Below, piece after piece: positions 12,380 through 22,943 of a stretch of DNA of 64,000 nucleotides. The translations under genes were made by a program, and so were the position numbers. This DNA is from Daedaleopsis sinensis (taxonomy: Eukaryota > Basidiomycota > Agaricomycetes > Polyporales > Polyporaceae). Where the stretch lies: the NCBI GenBank assembly GCA_033807695.1, contig CM066303.1, forward strand, positions 806,001-870,000, written 5' to 3'. Under the pieces are notes generated by a model. That model saw only the letters and a program-made list of their open reading frames with translations, was not told where the DNA came from and ran no database searches. Position 1 is the first letter of the stretch, and each line of letters opens with the position of its first letter.

Positions 12380-12452
12380 GGTTGAGTGGTGTAGTGGTTA
12401 TCACTCCTGTCTTACACACAGGCGGTCGTCGGTTCGATCCCGGCCTCAATCA
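12380..12452 (+). tRNA. tRNA-Val (anticodon UAC)
   Basis: A full 73-nt cloverleaf can be drawn. The acceptor stem GGTTGAG pairs with CTCAATC (one G-U), with discriminator A. The anticodon stem CCTGT/ACAGG closes the loop CTTACAC with anticodon TAC. The T arm is GTCGG-TTCGATC-CCGGC. A box B-like GGTTCGATCCC is present. There is no intron. A TTTT run at 12453-12456 is the expected Pol III terminator. Confidence 0.95.
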
Positions 12453-12456
12453 TTTT

Positions 12457-15400
12457 GACAGCCTACTAGGCTGAGGGGCATGAGTAAGTTATGCTCCAAT
12501 AACCAACCCTGTAGATGACCTCCATGCTGAGTGTTGTTACGTGTTCTCCCACCAGGGTCAATATCTCAAGGGACCATCAGATGATATCGGCGATGTAGGA
12601 TGTTGTTACGCATCAGCGCTCCGAGTGGGCCAGCGCCTCTCCAGCTCAGAACTGAACCATCATGACACTCAGGCTGACAGCGCGAAAGCCATATGGATAT
12701 GCACCCCCGCGGCCGTGTGCCCCGCGGACTCGTCCACGACAAGTAAGCTCACCTCCTTTTCGCACCCTGGATTCCAGCTCACGCTCACGTTCAGTGCGAT
12801 CAGCCTCCCCTCCGATCCTATCGCACCCCGCTAGCCGTCACGGTACGCTCGCCGGACGTGACTGGTACCTGCGATATGTCGCGAGCTCGACCTATCCCTA
12901 TCGAGTTCAGCTCGCGGCCTGTCGCCGGGTTTAAACCCAAGAGCGACGGCGACGGGGCCGCAGGCCATGCACGACTAGCGCTTCCCTCGAGGTTCTCCAT
13001 TTGGCATCTGGGCCGACTGAGCTCAGTATCAGTATCACGCAGGACGCAGGACGCAGGCGAATACGAGGTCCTAGCTCAGTCGGAGTGCCACTCGGGGGCC
13101 AGCGACTACGGAGGACGACATGACCGCACGCACGCACGCACGCACGCACGCAGAAAATCCCGCGGCCGTGCGCACGACCTCGGACCCGGACCTCAGCCTG
13201 GTGCATACGCTATCCCGAACGACCTCGGGGCGGGCGGACCATGCACCGCGCCGGCAGCTTGCAAGTGAGTGTTAGAGCTCAGCGCGAGCGCGGGCGCGGG
13301 CGCGTGTGTTTTGCCGGCGTGGTGGACCCGGCTCATGACCATGACCATGATCTTTAATGCTTTAATGCTTGTGCAGAGTCGGCCCTGGGCAGGGACGCAG
13401 CTCCTCCTACTCCTTCCACACACTTCGCACCAGAAGTCTGAAGGAGACGGGCCCTCCCGAGGCCCGAAGCCATGCATGGCGCGGACGGCACGTATGCCAG
13501 CGTGCGGCGGCACAGTAGTAGTGCATTGCGCAGCCTTGCTTGCAGCATGCAGCATCCTACACGGAGCACGGAGCACGGAGCACGAAACATGAAGCACGAA
13601 GCACGAAGCATGAAGCATTCGGAAGCCTGGTCATGAATCGACCGCGGCCAGGAATTCGAAGCTCGCACGACGCACGTCCGAGGTAGGCCCTCTGTCCGCC
13701 CCTGGGACGGCGACCGTGGGCGGCGGCGTCGACTGGTCACGACACACGACAGACACGCTGCTCCTTCGAGTCCTTCCCGCAGGCAGTCTGCAGACGAGTC
13801 CCTGAACGTGCACGTGAATGTCTACATCGCATGGCCCGCCGCGGCGCACGCGATGCTCGAACGCATCGGGACGGCGCCGAGAATCCCCACACGCAACGGT
13901 CCGCGTCTGCGCTCGCAGCTCGCAGCTCGCAACACGGAGGTCACTAGCATTCCGCAGGCGCGCCTCAGGCGCACGTCCGTCCCCGCCTGGCCATTACTGC
14001 AGCTCTCCAGTCGCCGCGGGAGCACTTACAAGATGCCCCGTACTACATGCTACACACAGTAGTATCTGGGGTATGTGGATGTGCGTCACCGCCGCTGCGC
14101 TACGCCAGCTGCGGGGTGGCACGAGCGCAAGTACGTGGACGTCTGCGTCTGCATCCACGCCCAAGTAGCTATCCCGCTCGTCAGACCGTGCGCGTACTTT
14201 CATGCGGCTGATACTTGACTAGATACCAGGCGCCCTCTGAGAGCTGTCGACGCCGTGGATTTCCGGATGTCCATTGTCGACCTCGTTATAGACTATAGCG
14301 GCCGTCGACGTCGCCCGCAGCTGGCGCGCGCGTGCCATTTCACCGCCGACGCGCGGGTCACGACTTCTGCAGGACGATCTGCACATGCACACTTGGCACG
14401 GGCAGTCGACGTTCGACGTTAACGTTCTGGTGGTGCGGCGTCCGGCGTCCCCTGCGCGATGCCGCCGCCGCCCCCTTCCGAATGGATGGGACTTGAAACT
14501 TCGCTGCCCCCCCACTGCCCCTGGCCACGGGTTTTGGCGCGGGGGTTTTCTGTTCATCAGAACAAACAGGTTGTCTACGGAGTCGACGTTCTGTTCTGGT
14601 CTGGTCTGGTGTGTTCTCTGGTGTGTTCTCTGGTGTGTTCTCTGGTGTGTTCTCTGGCGTGTTCTCGTCTATGTCGACTTTCTCCGCTCTGTTCCCTGTT
14701 CCCTGTTCCTTGTTCTGTGCTCTGCCTTCCGGTTTCGTTCTGTTCTGTTCCGTTTTCTGTGATTGCGCCCCCGCGTCGCCAGCTGCAGTGCACGGGGGTT
14801 CTGCGCCTGCCTCCCCTTCCCTTCCACTCCCGCTTTCGCTTCCACGTCCTCACCACCACCACCACCACCACCACCACCACGTCCTCGGCGAATTCCAATC
14901 CCAATTGCAGCTCGAGCCCGAGCTCTGATCTCCCCCCGGGCCCCGAACTGGAGCGTCGACTCAGGCTGGACGGCGCATAATGCACTTGCACACGCCGCGC
15001 CCACGCACGCCCACGGACACGCCCACGCCCACGCACACGCACGCACACGCACATAGAAGCTCGAGCCTCGGTCCCGGCAGGCGCGCGGCGGGACGCAGAC
15101 GCAGCGGCATCCGAGTCGATAGTGCGCGAGCGCGCGCGGCCCAGCGCACCGTCACGTACGTCCGCGGCATGATGCCATTCGACGCGGACGTTGACGTTCA
15201 GTTCTCAGACCTCGACTTGGAGACTCCGGGTGGCTCTGGCTCTGCTAGGTCTGGTATTCTCAATATTGATTCGAGCTCTCCGCGAGAGCGTCGCTGTGAA
15301 CACACGGCGAGCGGATGCGGCACACACTGCGCATTGTCCTGCCCTGTCGCCATCTGCCCTGCCCTGGCCTGCTTCAAGCTTGAGCTTGGACAGCCTGAGG

Positions 15401-17720
15401 GTGGGCGGTGGGCAGAAACGACGTACCGTTCGCGCGTGCGTCGGGACGAATCGCGTACCCGTGCTCGCGGACCGGACTTCTCCCCGTGCCCACAATAGTA
15501 GTAGTAGTGTGTTAGCGTCGGGCTGGAGCAGCACTACGACGGCGACGGCGACGGCGACTACGCGTCTTCCGTTGAGGCTCGGCCGGACTGCCACTCCGAG
15601 TCTGCGAGCGACGGCGACGGCGGCGGTGTGCAGTATGCATGCAGGAGCGCGCGCGGCCACTGGCAGGGTCACCTCGACTCAGACCTCGACCTCAGACCTC
15701 GGACCTCGGACCTCAGACCTCGACCTCAGACCTCGGACCTCAGACCTCGGACCTCGGGCTCCCTCGCCGGTGCCTCCTCCCAAGACCCAAGATGCGTCAC
15801 GCGTACCGTCACACGAGCCGGAGTGTGATGTACGCGCAGTGTCCCGTGAGAGGCTGAGAGCCCTGATATATGTATATGATTGCCCGCGCCGCCGCCCGCG
15901 TGTATGCGAGGGGGGGGGCGGCGCGGGCTCCGGAATATCAGTGGACTGTCGACCGCTCGCCGTTAACGTTTGGGTTATCCCGGCCGCTTACGCGCTACAG
16001 GGCGGACGCGGGTGGCGAGGGCGGGGGCGCGGGCTCCGGAATATCTGTCGATTGCAGACCGCTCGCCGTTAACGTTTGGTTCATCCCGGCCGCTTACGCG
16101 CTCCAGGGCGGACGCGGGTGGGCGGATGCAGTCATGTCCTTACGCATCCCAGCAGTGGACGGGCCTGCGCACGAGCGGCGGCGGCGGTGGCGGACAACGC
16201 AGAATATCCAAGTAAGATACAGATACTCTACAGCACCAATCTCCTCGGGGCACGACAACAGAATCCCACTTCCCTGTAGGCTGCAAGCCTGCCCGCACAC
16301 ACCACACGCCCGCCCGCCCACCGTGGCCGTTGTCCGCGCCGCGCACCTGTTTCGGACTCATATCGGAGCCGGCGGCATGCACCTCGCTACCCTTTCGGAG
16401 GAGCCCACTCGAGGTGCAGAGGTCACGGGCACGCCGACTTCGCTGCTCGACTTCTACGTTCTCCGCATGCGTCCTCCGACGAGTCGTACGTACGAGGTCT
16501 GGGCCTGGGCCGCGGCGACGGGAACGGGAACGGGAACGGATGTCGAGTGCAGCAGGAACCGATGGCGGGCACGGACGTCGGCGGGGATCTGGATTCCGGG
16601 CAGTGGGGGCGAGTGCCAATGCCAATGGCCGAGGTGCGTGAACAAGCGTCCGCGCCGACGTCCGCGCGCGCACCCGAATTGGGGCCTCGAATATCCGGTC
16701 AACCAACGGGCAGGAGACGGATCGGCAGTTAACTGCACCCCGACCAGTGCGTGTGCGTGGTACTGAGTTATGTCAGGCACTACTTAATGGTCCTCCGTGC
16801 ACTCAAACACGCTCGCTCGGCCGAGCAGCGGCGCGCGAGAGTTACTTAGAGGTGGCCAGCCGCATGCATATGGAAGCCCGCGCGCCCGCGCCCACTCGCC
16901 ACCCCCGACTCCCGACCTCTTGAGTTTGAGCTTCCATCTTCCGGGCAGCGTCGACGTCATGCACGTACATGCACGACTCGCTTCCATTCAGCGTTGCAAC
17001 GGACACGTGACGGTACCCCCGCGGCCGTCGCTGTCGCTGGCGCTGGCGCTGGGCACGGACTGGTGGACACCATCTGCCACACGACTCCATGGGCCTGCGC
17101 GGATCTCGCCGCGGCACTGCGGATGAGGCGAGGGCATTCGCAGGACACTGCGCGAGCACGCCGTTCGCGCGCATGATTCAGAGTGGACGGGGGGCGGAGA
17201 GAGAGAGGGCCTGGGCGGGGGAGATGGGCAGTCAAGTTCTGACAGGCGAGTGTGCAGCTGCGCGTCGGCCTTCTTCGAGATCGCGAATTCGAGGTCGAGG
17301 TCGAGTCCTGGTGCCCGTGCCCGTGCCCGAGGTCATGCATTGCTTCGCCTTCGAGTTCTGGCATGTGCCGCCGGCTGCAGCTGTTCCATTATCGCGAGGA
17401 CCGCCTGCCAACTGACGTGCGACTGCTGTCAATCAGGGTTCTGCTGGCGATCCGCCCGGTGAACGCGTCTCGTATCCTCGTGCTGGCCTCTCCAGATCTA
17501 GACGTCAGACGCCTCTGCTCAGAGTCACACGTACGCGTACGGCAGTGCTCCTTCCCGGGCCAGGTGTCGTCTTCCTGGCTCCCATACGGCCTCCTTGCGC
17601 GTGCCCTCGAGCGTCGGCTGCGGCTGGAACTTCGATATCCGATGTCCAAGTGTCCGACGTCGACGTCGACGGCCACGCTGCTGTGGCACTGGGCAGACCG
17701 TATGAATATCATTCGTGGTG
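12457..17720. repeat. GC-rich, repeat-laden region without supportable genes
   Basis: About 5 kb of GC-rich DNA rich in simple and tandem repeats: (GCAC)n near 13128-13150; GGAGCACGGAGCAC then GAAGCACGAAGCA repeats at 13560-13615; a 15-bp GTGTGTTCTCTGGT-type tandem at 14597-14665; (CAC)n at 14851-14880; (CACGCC)n at 15000-15050; (GACGGC)n at 15538-15560; an ACCTCAGACCTCGG minisatellite at 15670-15765; a ~107-bp tandem duplication at 15917-16130. Open frames here are long only because GC-rich DNA lacks stops. I could not join any exon chain with a recognisable or even consistent protein. Confidence 0.6.
15917..16130. repeat. Two-copy tandem repeat, unit about 107 bp
   Basis: Copy 1 (about 15917-16023) and copy 2 (about 16024-16130) share GGCGCGGGCTCCGGAATATC, GACCGCTCGCCGTTAACGTTTGG, TCCCGGCCGCTTACGCGCT and AGGGCGGACGCGGGTGG in the same order, with a few substitutions. 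The two copies give the same translated phrase, which can mimic a repeat protein. Confidence 0.85.
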
Positions 17721-18096
17721 AGTGATTACGATTGATGAGGAACGAAGAAATCGTCCTTTATGGACGACATTCGGGCCGGCGCTTGTAACGCATTCCAGTG
17801 TCCGTGAGAAAAATATTAAAACACCGCTTACTTTGCTCTTATTGTTACATAAGCACTGGTAACTAATTTTCTTACTGTTTTAGCCCTACTCTAGGGTTAG
17901 GGTGAGCCTTCCTAGGGTTTAGCACAGCATTCAGAGCAAGCAAATTCAGCATTCTGGCATTTTGTCGCGGACCTAACCCAGTAGTATCATATAGTACACC
18001 GTATGCTACAGCTACTAAGTCCATTGGTAGAAGGATACAGTAAGACTACACAGTACAGAACACATCTTGCAGAGCCTACTATGCATGAGAAGTCCA
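17721..18096. other. AT-rich spacer with a short telomere-like motif
   Basis: GC-rich DNA gives way to AT-rich DNA here. CTAGGGTTAGGG (17891-17902) followed by CTAGGGTTT (17913-17921) resembles TTAGGG telomere repeats but is only about two units long. No gene is seen; this should hold the 3' end of the minus-strand gene that follows. Confidence 0.4.
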
Positions 18097-20770
18097 TTAG
18101 TCCGAGGTCAAAAATTCCTCGCAGGCTCGCTCCAGCTTGGCCTGCACCAAATGAGATGCTCGGAACTGCGCAAGAGCGCTCTTCCACCCAGAAGTGTTCA
18201 TCAGCCGTGCACGTCCCTCCTTGATGTCCTGGAGCCTCCGCTGGTAGTAGGCCTCATTCCACGCAGACCATATCCCATTGTCCATCCCGGACCCCTGCCA
18301 CTGACCCTGACGAGGCCACCAGGACACGCTCTCCGTCTGCCCGCGCTGGTCTACGATACTTGTTAAGTAATATGTAACTGTTAGTTAGACTGTCCAGCTA
18401 CTTACCTGTGTACACCGTGACAACCCCTGCAAAGACATCATGCTCCTCACGGCTGAGCACATCGTCGACGTAGTACAAGCCGTCCTTGGTCTTGACGAGT
18501 GAGACGTGTGCGGCAGCATTGTCTGAAGGTCCGCTGACCACGCTACTTCGTACCGTCTGCGCGAGGTCGTCGTCGTACTCCATGATGTCCATCGCGATAC
18601 GCCAGACAATGCCTCCTCCCATGAGCGCTGCTCGAACGTGAGGCCGATGGAGTAGTTCCATCACGCGCAGTTCGTACACATGGTAGTCGAGAGGGGTGGG
18701 AGTAAAGCCTGAGCGCCGATATGTAGGCAGTGAGTACGACGGCAAGGACAGGTCGAACGACTCGCGGGCTCGAAGTGATGCTGCAAGGAAGAGGGTGTGG
18801 AATGGGAGCCCGACACTCGCCAGGTGCAAGCTCGCATCCACCGACGTGGTGATTGTCTGCTGCCTCAGCAGGTACACGACGACGTGCGCACTAGCTGCGA
18901 GCAGCCAGGTCGCATTGATGTCGGCCCTGTACTGTATGAAGTACAGTCTGAACCTGGACGCCTGTGTTGTGCCTGCAGACGTGATTCGGATAACCCTGTC
19001 TGCAAGACCCTTCTGCTCGAGGAGATATGAGTTGCAACGGGGGTCTAGATCCCAGCAGTCACATGTCGCGCTCGAGTACAGCCTGTCACTCAGTGCGGCC
19101 CATATGAACCCGGCGTATGTGTTGCGAGCATCTATATCCCCCTCTAAGTCATCGTGTATCAGTCCCAGGAAACGTTCGACGTTGCCGCGGTGGGTCAGAT
19201 AGTCGACATCTGGGTGCGTTGACTCTGAGGGGATCAAGCCGTAGTAGTCGCGGACGATGGACTCGGAGACATGAACCGAAGTCCCCTTGCTTGGAACAGG
19301 GCGGTAGATGAAGTCGAGGTCCATCGAGAGGGCAGTCGAGAGGTCCATCTCAGTTTCTCCACCCTGCACTGAGCCAGGAAGGTCCATGCCACCGTCAATC
19401 TGCAGGTTGGGAGGAATGTCGGCCCCTAGGTCCCACGAGTCGTATAGGTAGTGGTAGTACTTGTGACTGCGCTTATGGGTGAACCAGAGGCCCGGAACAG
19501 CTCCGGACGGGACGAGCACGCGGATGTCCAAGTCCTTCCATTGCGGCCGGATGTCGGGATCGACGTCGACGGCTTTCAGCCACACGTAGACCTTGATCCA
19601 GGGGGGGGGGACCTCTTCAATATCTGCACGACCGAGCCGCCTAAGACGGCGCATGCGCTGGAACTCATTCTCGTTGTTCACGGCCTCACGAGCCTGCATG
19701 TCCATCCGCAGGATGAATTCTCTGCTCGACTCTCCAGGGCGTTGATAAGGACCAACCGGCTTGAACGCGTTGAGGTCTGTGGAGGGAGGAAGGACGTGCA
19801 TGCTGTTCTTGTGGAACAGTACGAAGATGTTTTGTCCTGCGTTCAGCTGGGGATTATGGTACGCGTTCATGGCATCGTCGCCAAGGGGAGCGAACTGCTT
19901 CAGGACGGGATAGCGCTCACACGCTGCCTTAAGAGTGCCGTGGTCCCGCCAGCGGATGAAAAGAGGAACAAACGATCGTCGGAGAACGGGGAGATGGGGT
20001 ATCGCGTTGCAGGACAATGGCGCAACAAAGACACCTACGCGGAGACCGGGAGCGAACTGCGAGATGACTGACTGTTGGAGGGCGTCGAGCCAAGTACTGT
20101 CTACACCTCGAGCATCCAGCCAGGAGACCCAGCTGTATGCGGTCGACGCGCCTTTGATCCAGATCGCAATCGCCATGGAACAACGGGCTGCGAGGAGGTA
20201 GAAGGATTGGCGGGCCTGCAGGATGGCCGATCGGGCCTTCTGCTCGGTCCTGTGGAGGTCCAGGTAGCGAGCGTCTGAGGGATCAGGCCAGTATTCGAAC
20301 GGCCGCATGCCTTCGCTCTCATAATCCTGGCTGCACGAGTTGATGAGCTCATTCGCGATCACCCCGAGAGCGATCTCCAGCCGTTTCCAAGATTGGCGGA
20401 TCTGCCAATCTAAACCCCATTCGTTCTGAGCATATTTAATGGGCTGTAGTATTTTCTCGTCTGCAGCTAGACGAGAGAGAAGGACGTCGTGTGCACAGTT
20501 TGAACGAAGAAGATATGCGAGTTCCGGAAATCGAGGCGACCAGCGTTGCGGACGTCGCAGAAACTGCAGGGACACGGAGTTGATAGCGTTGTCGTTCAGA
20601 TCGGTGTTCGGAATCTGAAACTCATCGGGAACATGCACAACGGTGTACACGGCCCTGGTGGAGTCGGAGAATGTGTGCAAGTTGTCGCGGCTAATTGATG
20701 CGTGGCGTTAGAGTATAACTTACAGTTATTTGATCTAAAGTTACCGTATTGGGGGCAGGGGAATCGGCAT
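18097..20770 (-). CDS. Large unrecognised protein, three exons, ~854 residues
   Basis: Exons on the minus strand are 20770-20745, 20690-18406 and 18350-18097, with introns of 54 and 55 nt (GTAACT...TTAG and GTAAGT...GTAG). The start ATG at 20770 gives MPIPLPPIRRDN, which joins in frame to a 2.28-kb exon. The last exon gives DQRGQTESVSWWPRQGQ and ends ...ACEEFLTSD. The frame is uninterrupted over the long exon. I see no known catalytic motif, signal peptide or clear membrane helix. Trp- and Arg-rich segments, a CDCWDLDPRC cluster and an acidic stretch before YRPVPSK are visible. It may belong to a basidiomycete-restricted, possibly multi-copy family. The intact frame argues for a real gene. 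Confidence 0.8.
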
Positions 20771-21505
20771 CGTGTCAGTCTCACAGTAGCAGAGGTGAAG
20801 CAAAGAGTCTAGGGATGGTCAGCCAAATAAATCATCTGTAGCTACCATGTTTCTCACAGTGGCGTTATCGATGGTTAGATCTTGGCTCGACAGACGGGGT
20901 CTGGTGGCAGCAAAGGACTGGTCGTGGTTGTAGCACAGTAGCGGCATTAGATCGTATACTTGACTTACCTATGACTTACCGTTATGCGTGGTGTTGGTCA
21001 CGCTGTAGTCGTTGGATACATTCAGACAATCAGTACTTACCTGATGATGAATCGCGACCCTAGCAACGGCACTCGGACAGCAGAAACGTATGGGGACCGA
21101 TCGTGTTGTTATACCAATACAAAAATCCTACTACTACTACTCTCCGGGGTGTCCTCTTGAAGAAGTCTACGTTGTACAGCCGTTCAACGAACTAGTAGCA
21201 ACGTAGACTTGAAGGGGCGGCCGTCGTGATTGATCCGGAGCGCCGCAGAGGATAGTCGAGGGCGAGAGGCGAAGTCGCGAAGAGGGGGCGGAGTCGAGGT
21301 GTGGCGGTGGAAGAGATGGTGACGAGCTAAGAAGCGAGCGCCGGCAGAGAACGTAGCGAGGAGGAAGAGACAGAGCGGCGGCGGCGGAGAAGGCGGTGGA
21401 GGGGGCGGCGGGAGGGGCGGGAAGAGGCGGGAGGGAGCGGCTGGGGGGGCGGGATGATGGGAGGAGGAAGCAGACGACGCGAAGTCCCCCGGTGCGCACG
21501 GACCA
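20771..21505. other. Upstream region with a long G-rich purine tract
   Basis: This covers the probable promoter of the preceding minus-strand gene. The + strand from about 21350 to 21475 is almost pure G/A with many runs of three or more G, a possible G-quadruplex or DNA-triplex former. No exon chain was found. Confidence 0.4.
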
Positions 21506-21516
21506 GGAATGACATA

Positions 21517-21548
21517 ACCCAGTGACATCACAAATGACGTCACTGGGT
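21517..21548. promoter_or_regulatory. Inverted repeat ACCCAGTGAC with a CRE-like TGACGTCA
   Basis: ACCCAGTGAC (21517-21526) is the exact reverse complement of GTCACTGGGT (21539-21548), with a 12-nt spacer. The right arm overlaps a perfect TGACGTCA palindrome at 21535-21542, the ATF/CREB core site. It lies at the outer edge of the proposed LTR and could be a bZIP binding site. Confidence 0.6.
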
Positions 21549-21589
21549 GACATCATCTCGGGGTCGGCCCGCCGTACCTCCAGGCGCCC

Positions 21590-21619
21590 GGAAGGTTCTA
21601 GAAGGTTCTAGAACATTCC
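21590..21619. promoter_or_regulatory. Heat-shock element 1, six alternating GAA/TTC units
   Basis: Six nGAAn pentamers in strict alternation (GAA at 21591, 21601, 21611; TTC at 21596, 21606, 21616), matching the Hsf1 trimer site twice over. CACGTG follows at 21623-21628, four bases after the last TTC. Confidence 0.85.
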
Positions 21620-21664
21620 GGACACGTGGCCGGAACACTCGGGCCCGGCCAGCTCGTCCAGGCG

Positions 21665-21705
21665 CCGGAACGTTCTAGAAGCTTCTAGAACGTTCCGGGC
21701 ACGTG
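21665..21705. promoter_or_regulatory. Heat-shock element 2 inside a 34-bp perfect palindrome, plus CACGTG
   Basis: GAA at 21668, 21678, 21688 and TTC at 21673, 21683, 21693 form six perfect alternating units. The whole of 21665-21698 is a perfect palindrome centred on AAGCTT. CACGTG follows at 21700-21705, again four bases after the last TTC. Both the element and its CACGTG lie exactly 77 bp from those of heat-shock element 1, so the module is a tandem duplication. Confidence 0.88.
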
Positions 21706-22287
21706 ATCGGTGGACTTGGACTTCGGAGTCTGTTCCGCTCTCTTCCTCTTCCTCCACCACCTTCCGCTCTTCCCGCTCCCCCTTCCCCGGCTCGTGGTAC
21801 GTTGAACGGCCCGAGACCCTTCCCGACAACGTCCTCGCTGCTCTTGCTACCTCTGCTGCTGCTGCTGCTAGTCAATCTGCAGGTCCTCGTCGCCACCGTC
21901 GTCGCCACCGTCGTCTCCAACGTTGCCTCGGCTGTCACCTCTGCCGCCTCCACCTCTGCCGTCGCCCTGCCATCCACTCCACCTCGGACACTCTGTCCCT
22001 CCGTCCCCTCCGCCTCCGACACTCTCTCCCGTCTTTCTGCTGCCCGCTGCTAGTCGTCGTTGCTTTCACCCCAGCCAAAGCCTGCAATTCCACGCCACAA
22101 TACGCCAACCGGAGGCCTGGGATTCGTTGGATCAAGAACTCCGGATATTCAGACAGGGCAGGCAGAGAAAGGTAAGTTCTGGTAAGTCCTCGGTTCTCTC
22201 TCTTTCTCTCTCCCCCCAACCCTTCAAGAGGGTGCTCCCTGTCTATAAGTAGTGTATGGTGCATGTAGATTACAATATATACAGGAA

Positions 22288-22943
22288 ACGTTGTATAGCC
22301 ATGCGTTTCGAGCTCAATAAAGTAGCCTAATGCTCGTTTTACCCGTTAGACCCCTGTACTATTGCCGTCACTCGTTACTGTGGGCAATAAGCCACTTGTG
22401 TGTAAGTCTGTAGATCTACCACTAAGGCTGAGGACCTGTGGACGCCCAAATGGGTCTGGTGCAAGCATATCTGAGACTCCGGGAGACGTCGGCCGACCTC
22501 CAGCTGCTGGCTTAGTGGGCACACGGTCAGAGAGCCTTCCTATTGGCTAGTGTGCGTGCAGGATTTCGTCGATGATCCCCATCATCGACGAAATCCTGCA
22601 CGCACTGCAGCCAATGGCAATGCACCATTAAGTGCTTAATAAAGATCTGTGACGACTGCAGCCTGTCATGTAGTGTCACGTTTGCCAATGTATAAATTTT
22701 GTTCTGACAAGTTGAATGTGGGTTACTATATTTGCAGGTAATTAATGGTGATCTCTAGTATCGAGCTCTTCTTGGAGTGATTCATGTGCATTTACCTCAA
22801 AATCGCTCAATAATTCGGTGTAGGGCATAGCTTGCCTTATATCTCTCGCCCTCGATTGCAAGGTGCCCCCGCTTCTGCACTGTCCCTCTGTCAGCCTGCC
22901 AGCAGCACACTTTTCGCTCTACCTCTCCAGTCCCGTTTTCAAC
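22288..22943. other. Spacer with long hairpin
   Basis: Apart from the hairpin described separately (22552-22605), this AT-leaning stretch shows AATAAA at 22316 and no recognisable gene. It should contain the promoter of the next gene. Confidence 0.4.
22552..22605. repeat. Perfect 25-bp hairpin with 4-nt loop
   Basis: 22552-22576 is the exact reverse complement of 22581-22605 with only CCCC between. The stem extends imperfectly outward (TTGGCTA at 22544 against TAGCCAA-like CAGCCAA at 22607), giving about 35 paired bases. It sits between the putative solo LTR and the next gene. Confidence 0.9.

Larger units (their letters stand above)
21510..22283 (+). mobile_element. Probable solo LTR of a retrotransposon
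   Basis: The segment begins TGACATAACCC and ends ATATATACA, so it has TG...CA ends, and both ends are flanked by GGAA (21506-21509 and 22284-22287), a possible 4-bp target duplication. It has a U3-like promoter block (palindrome at 21517-21548, heat-shock elements and CACGTG sites), a CT-rich transcribed-looking part, and a CTATAAG hexamer near 22241. An AATAAA lies just outside at 22316. No gag or pol lies on either side, so it would be a solo LTR. The 4-bp duplication is short, and a host promoter is the main alternative. Confidence 0.45.

Noticed and set aside
14459..15056. Overlapping Ser/Pro/His-rich frames on both strands
   Set aside because: They arise from (CAC)n, (GTGTTCTCTG)n and (CACGCC)n repeats. 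No splice chain or conserved protein was seen.
18696..20201. Several + strand frames opposite the large minus-strand gene
   Set aside because: They are shadow frames of the 2.28-kb minus-strand exon, which has continuous coding character and good splice joins.
21675..22053. Frames on both strands inside the proposed LTR
   Set aside because: Low-complexity Leu/Ser/Pro or Glu/Thr readings of a CT-rich tract. LTR non-coding sequence explains them better.
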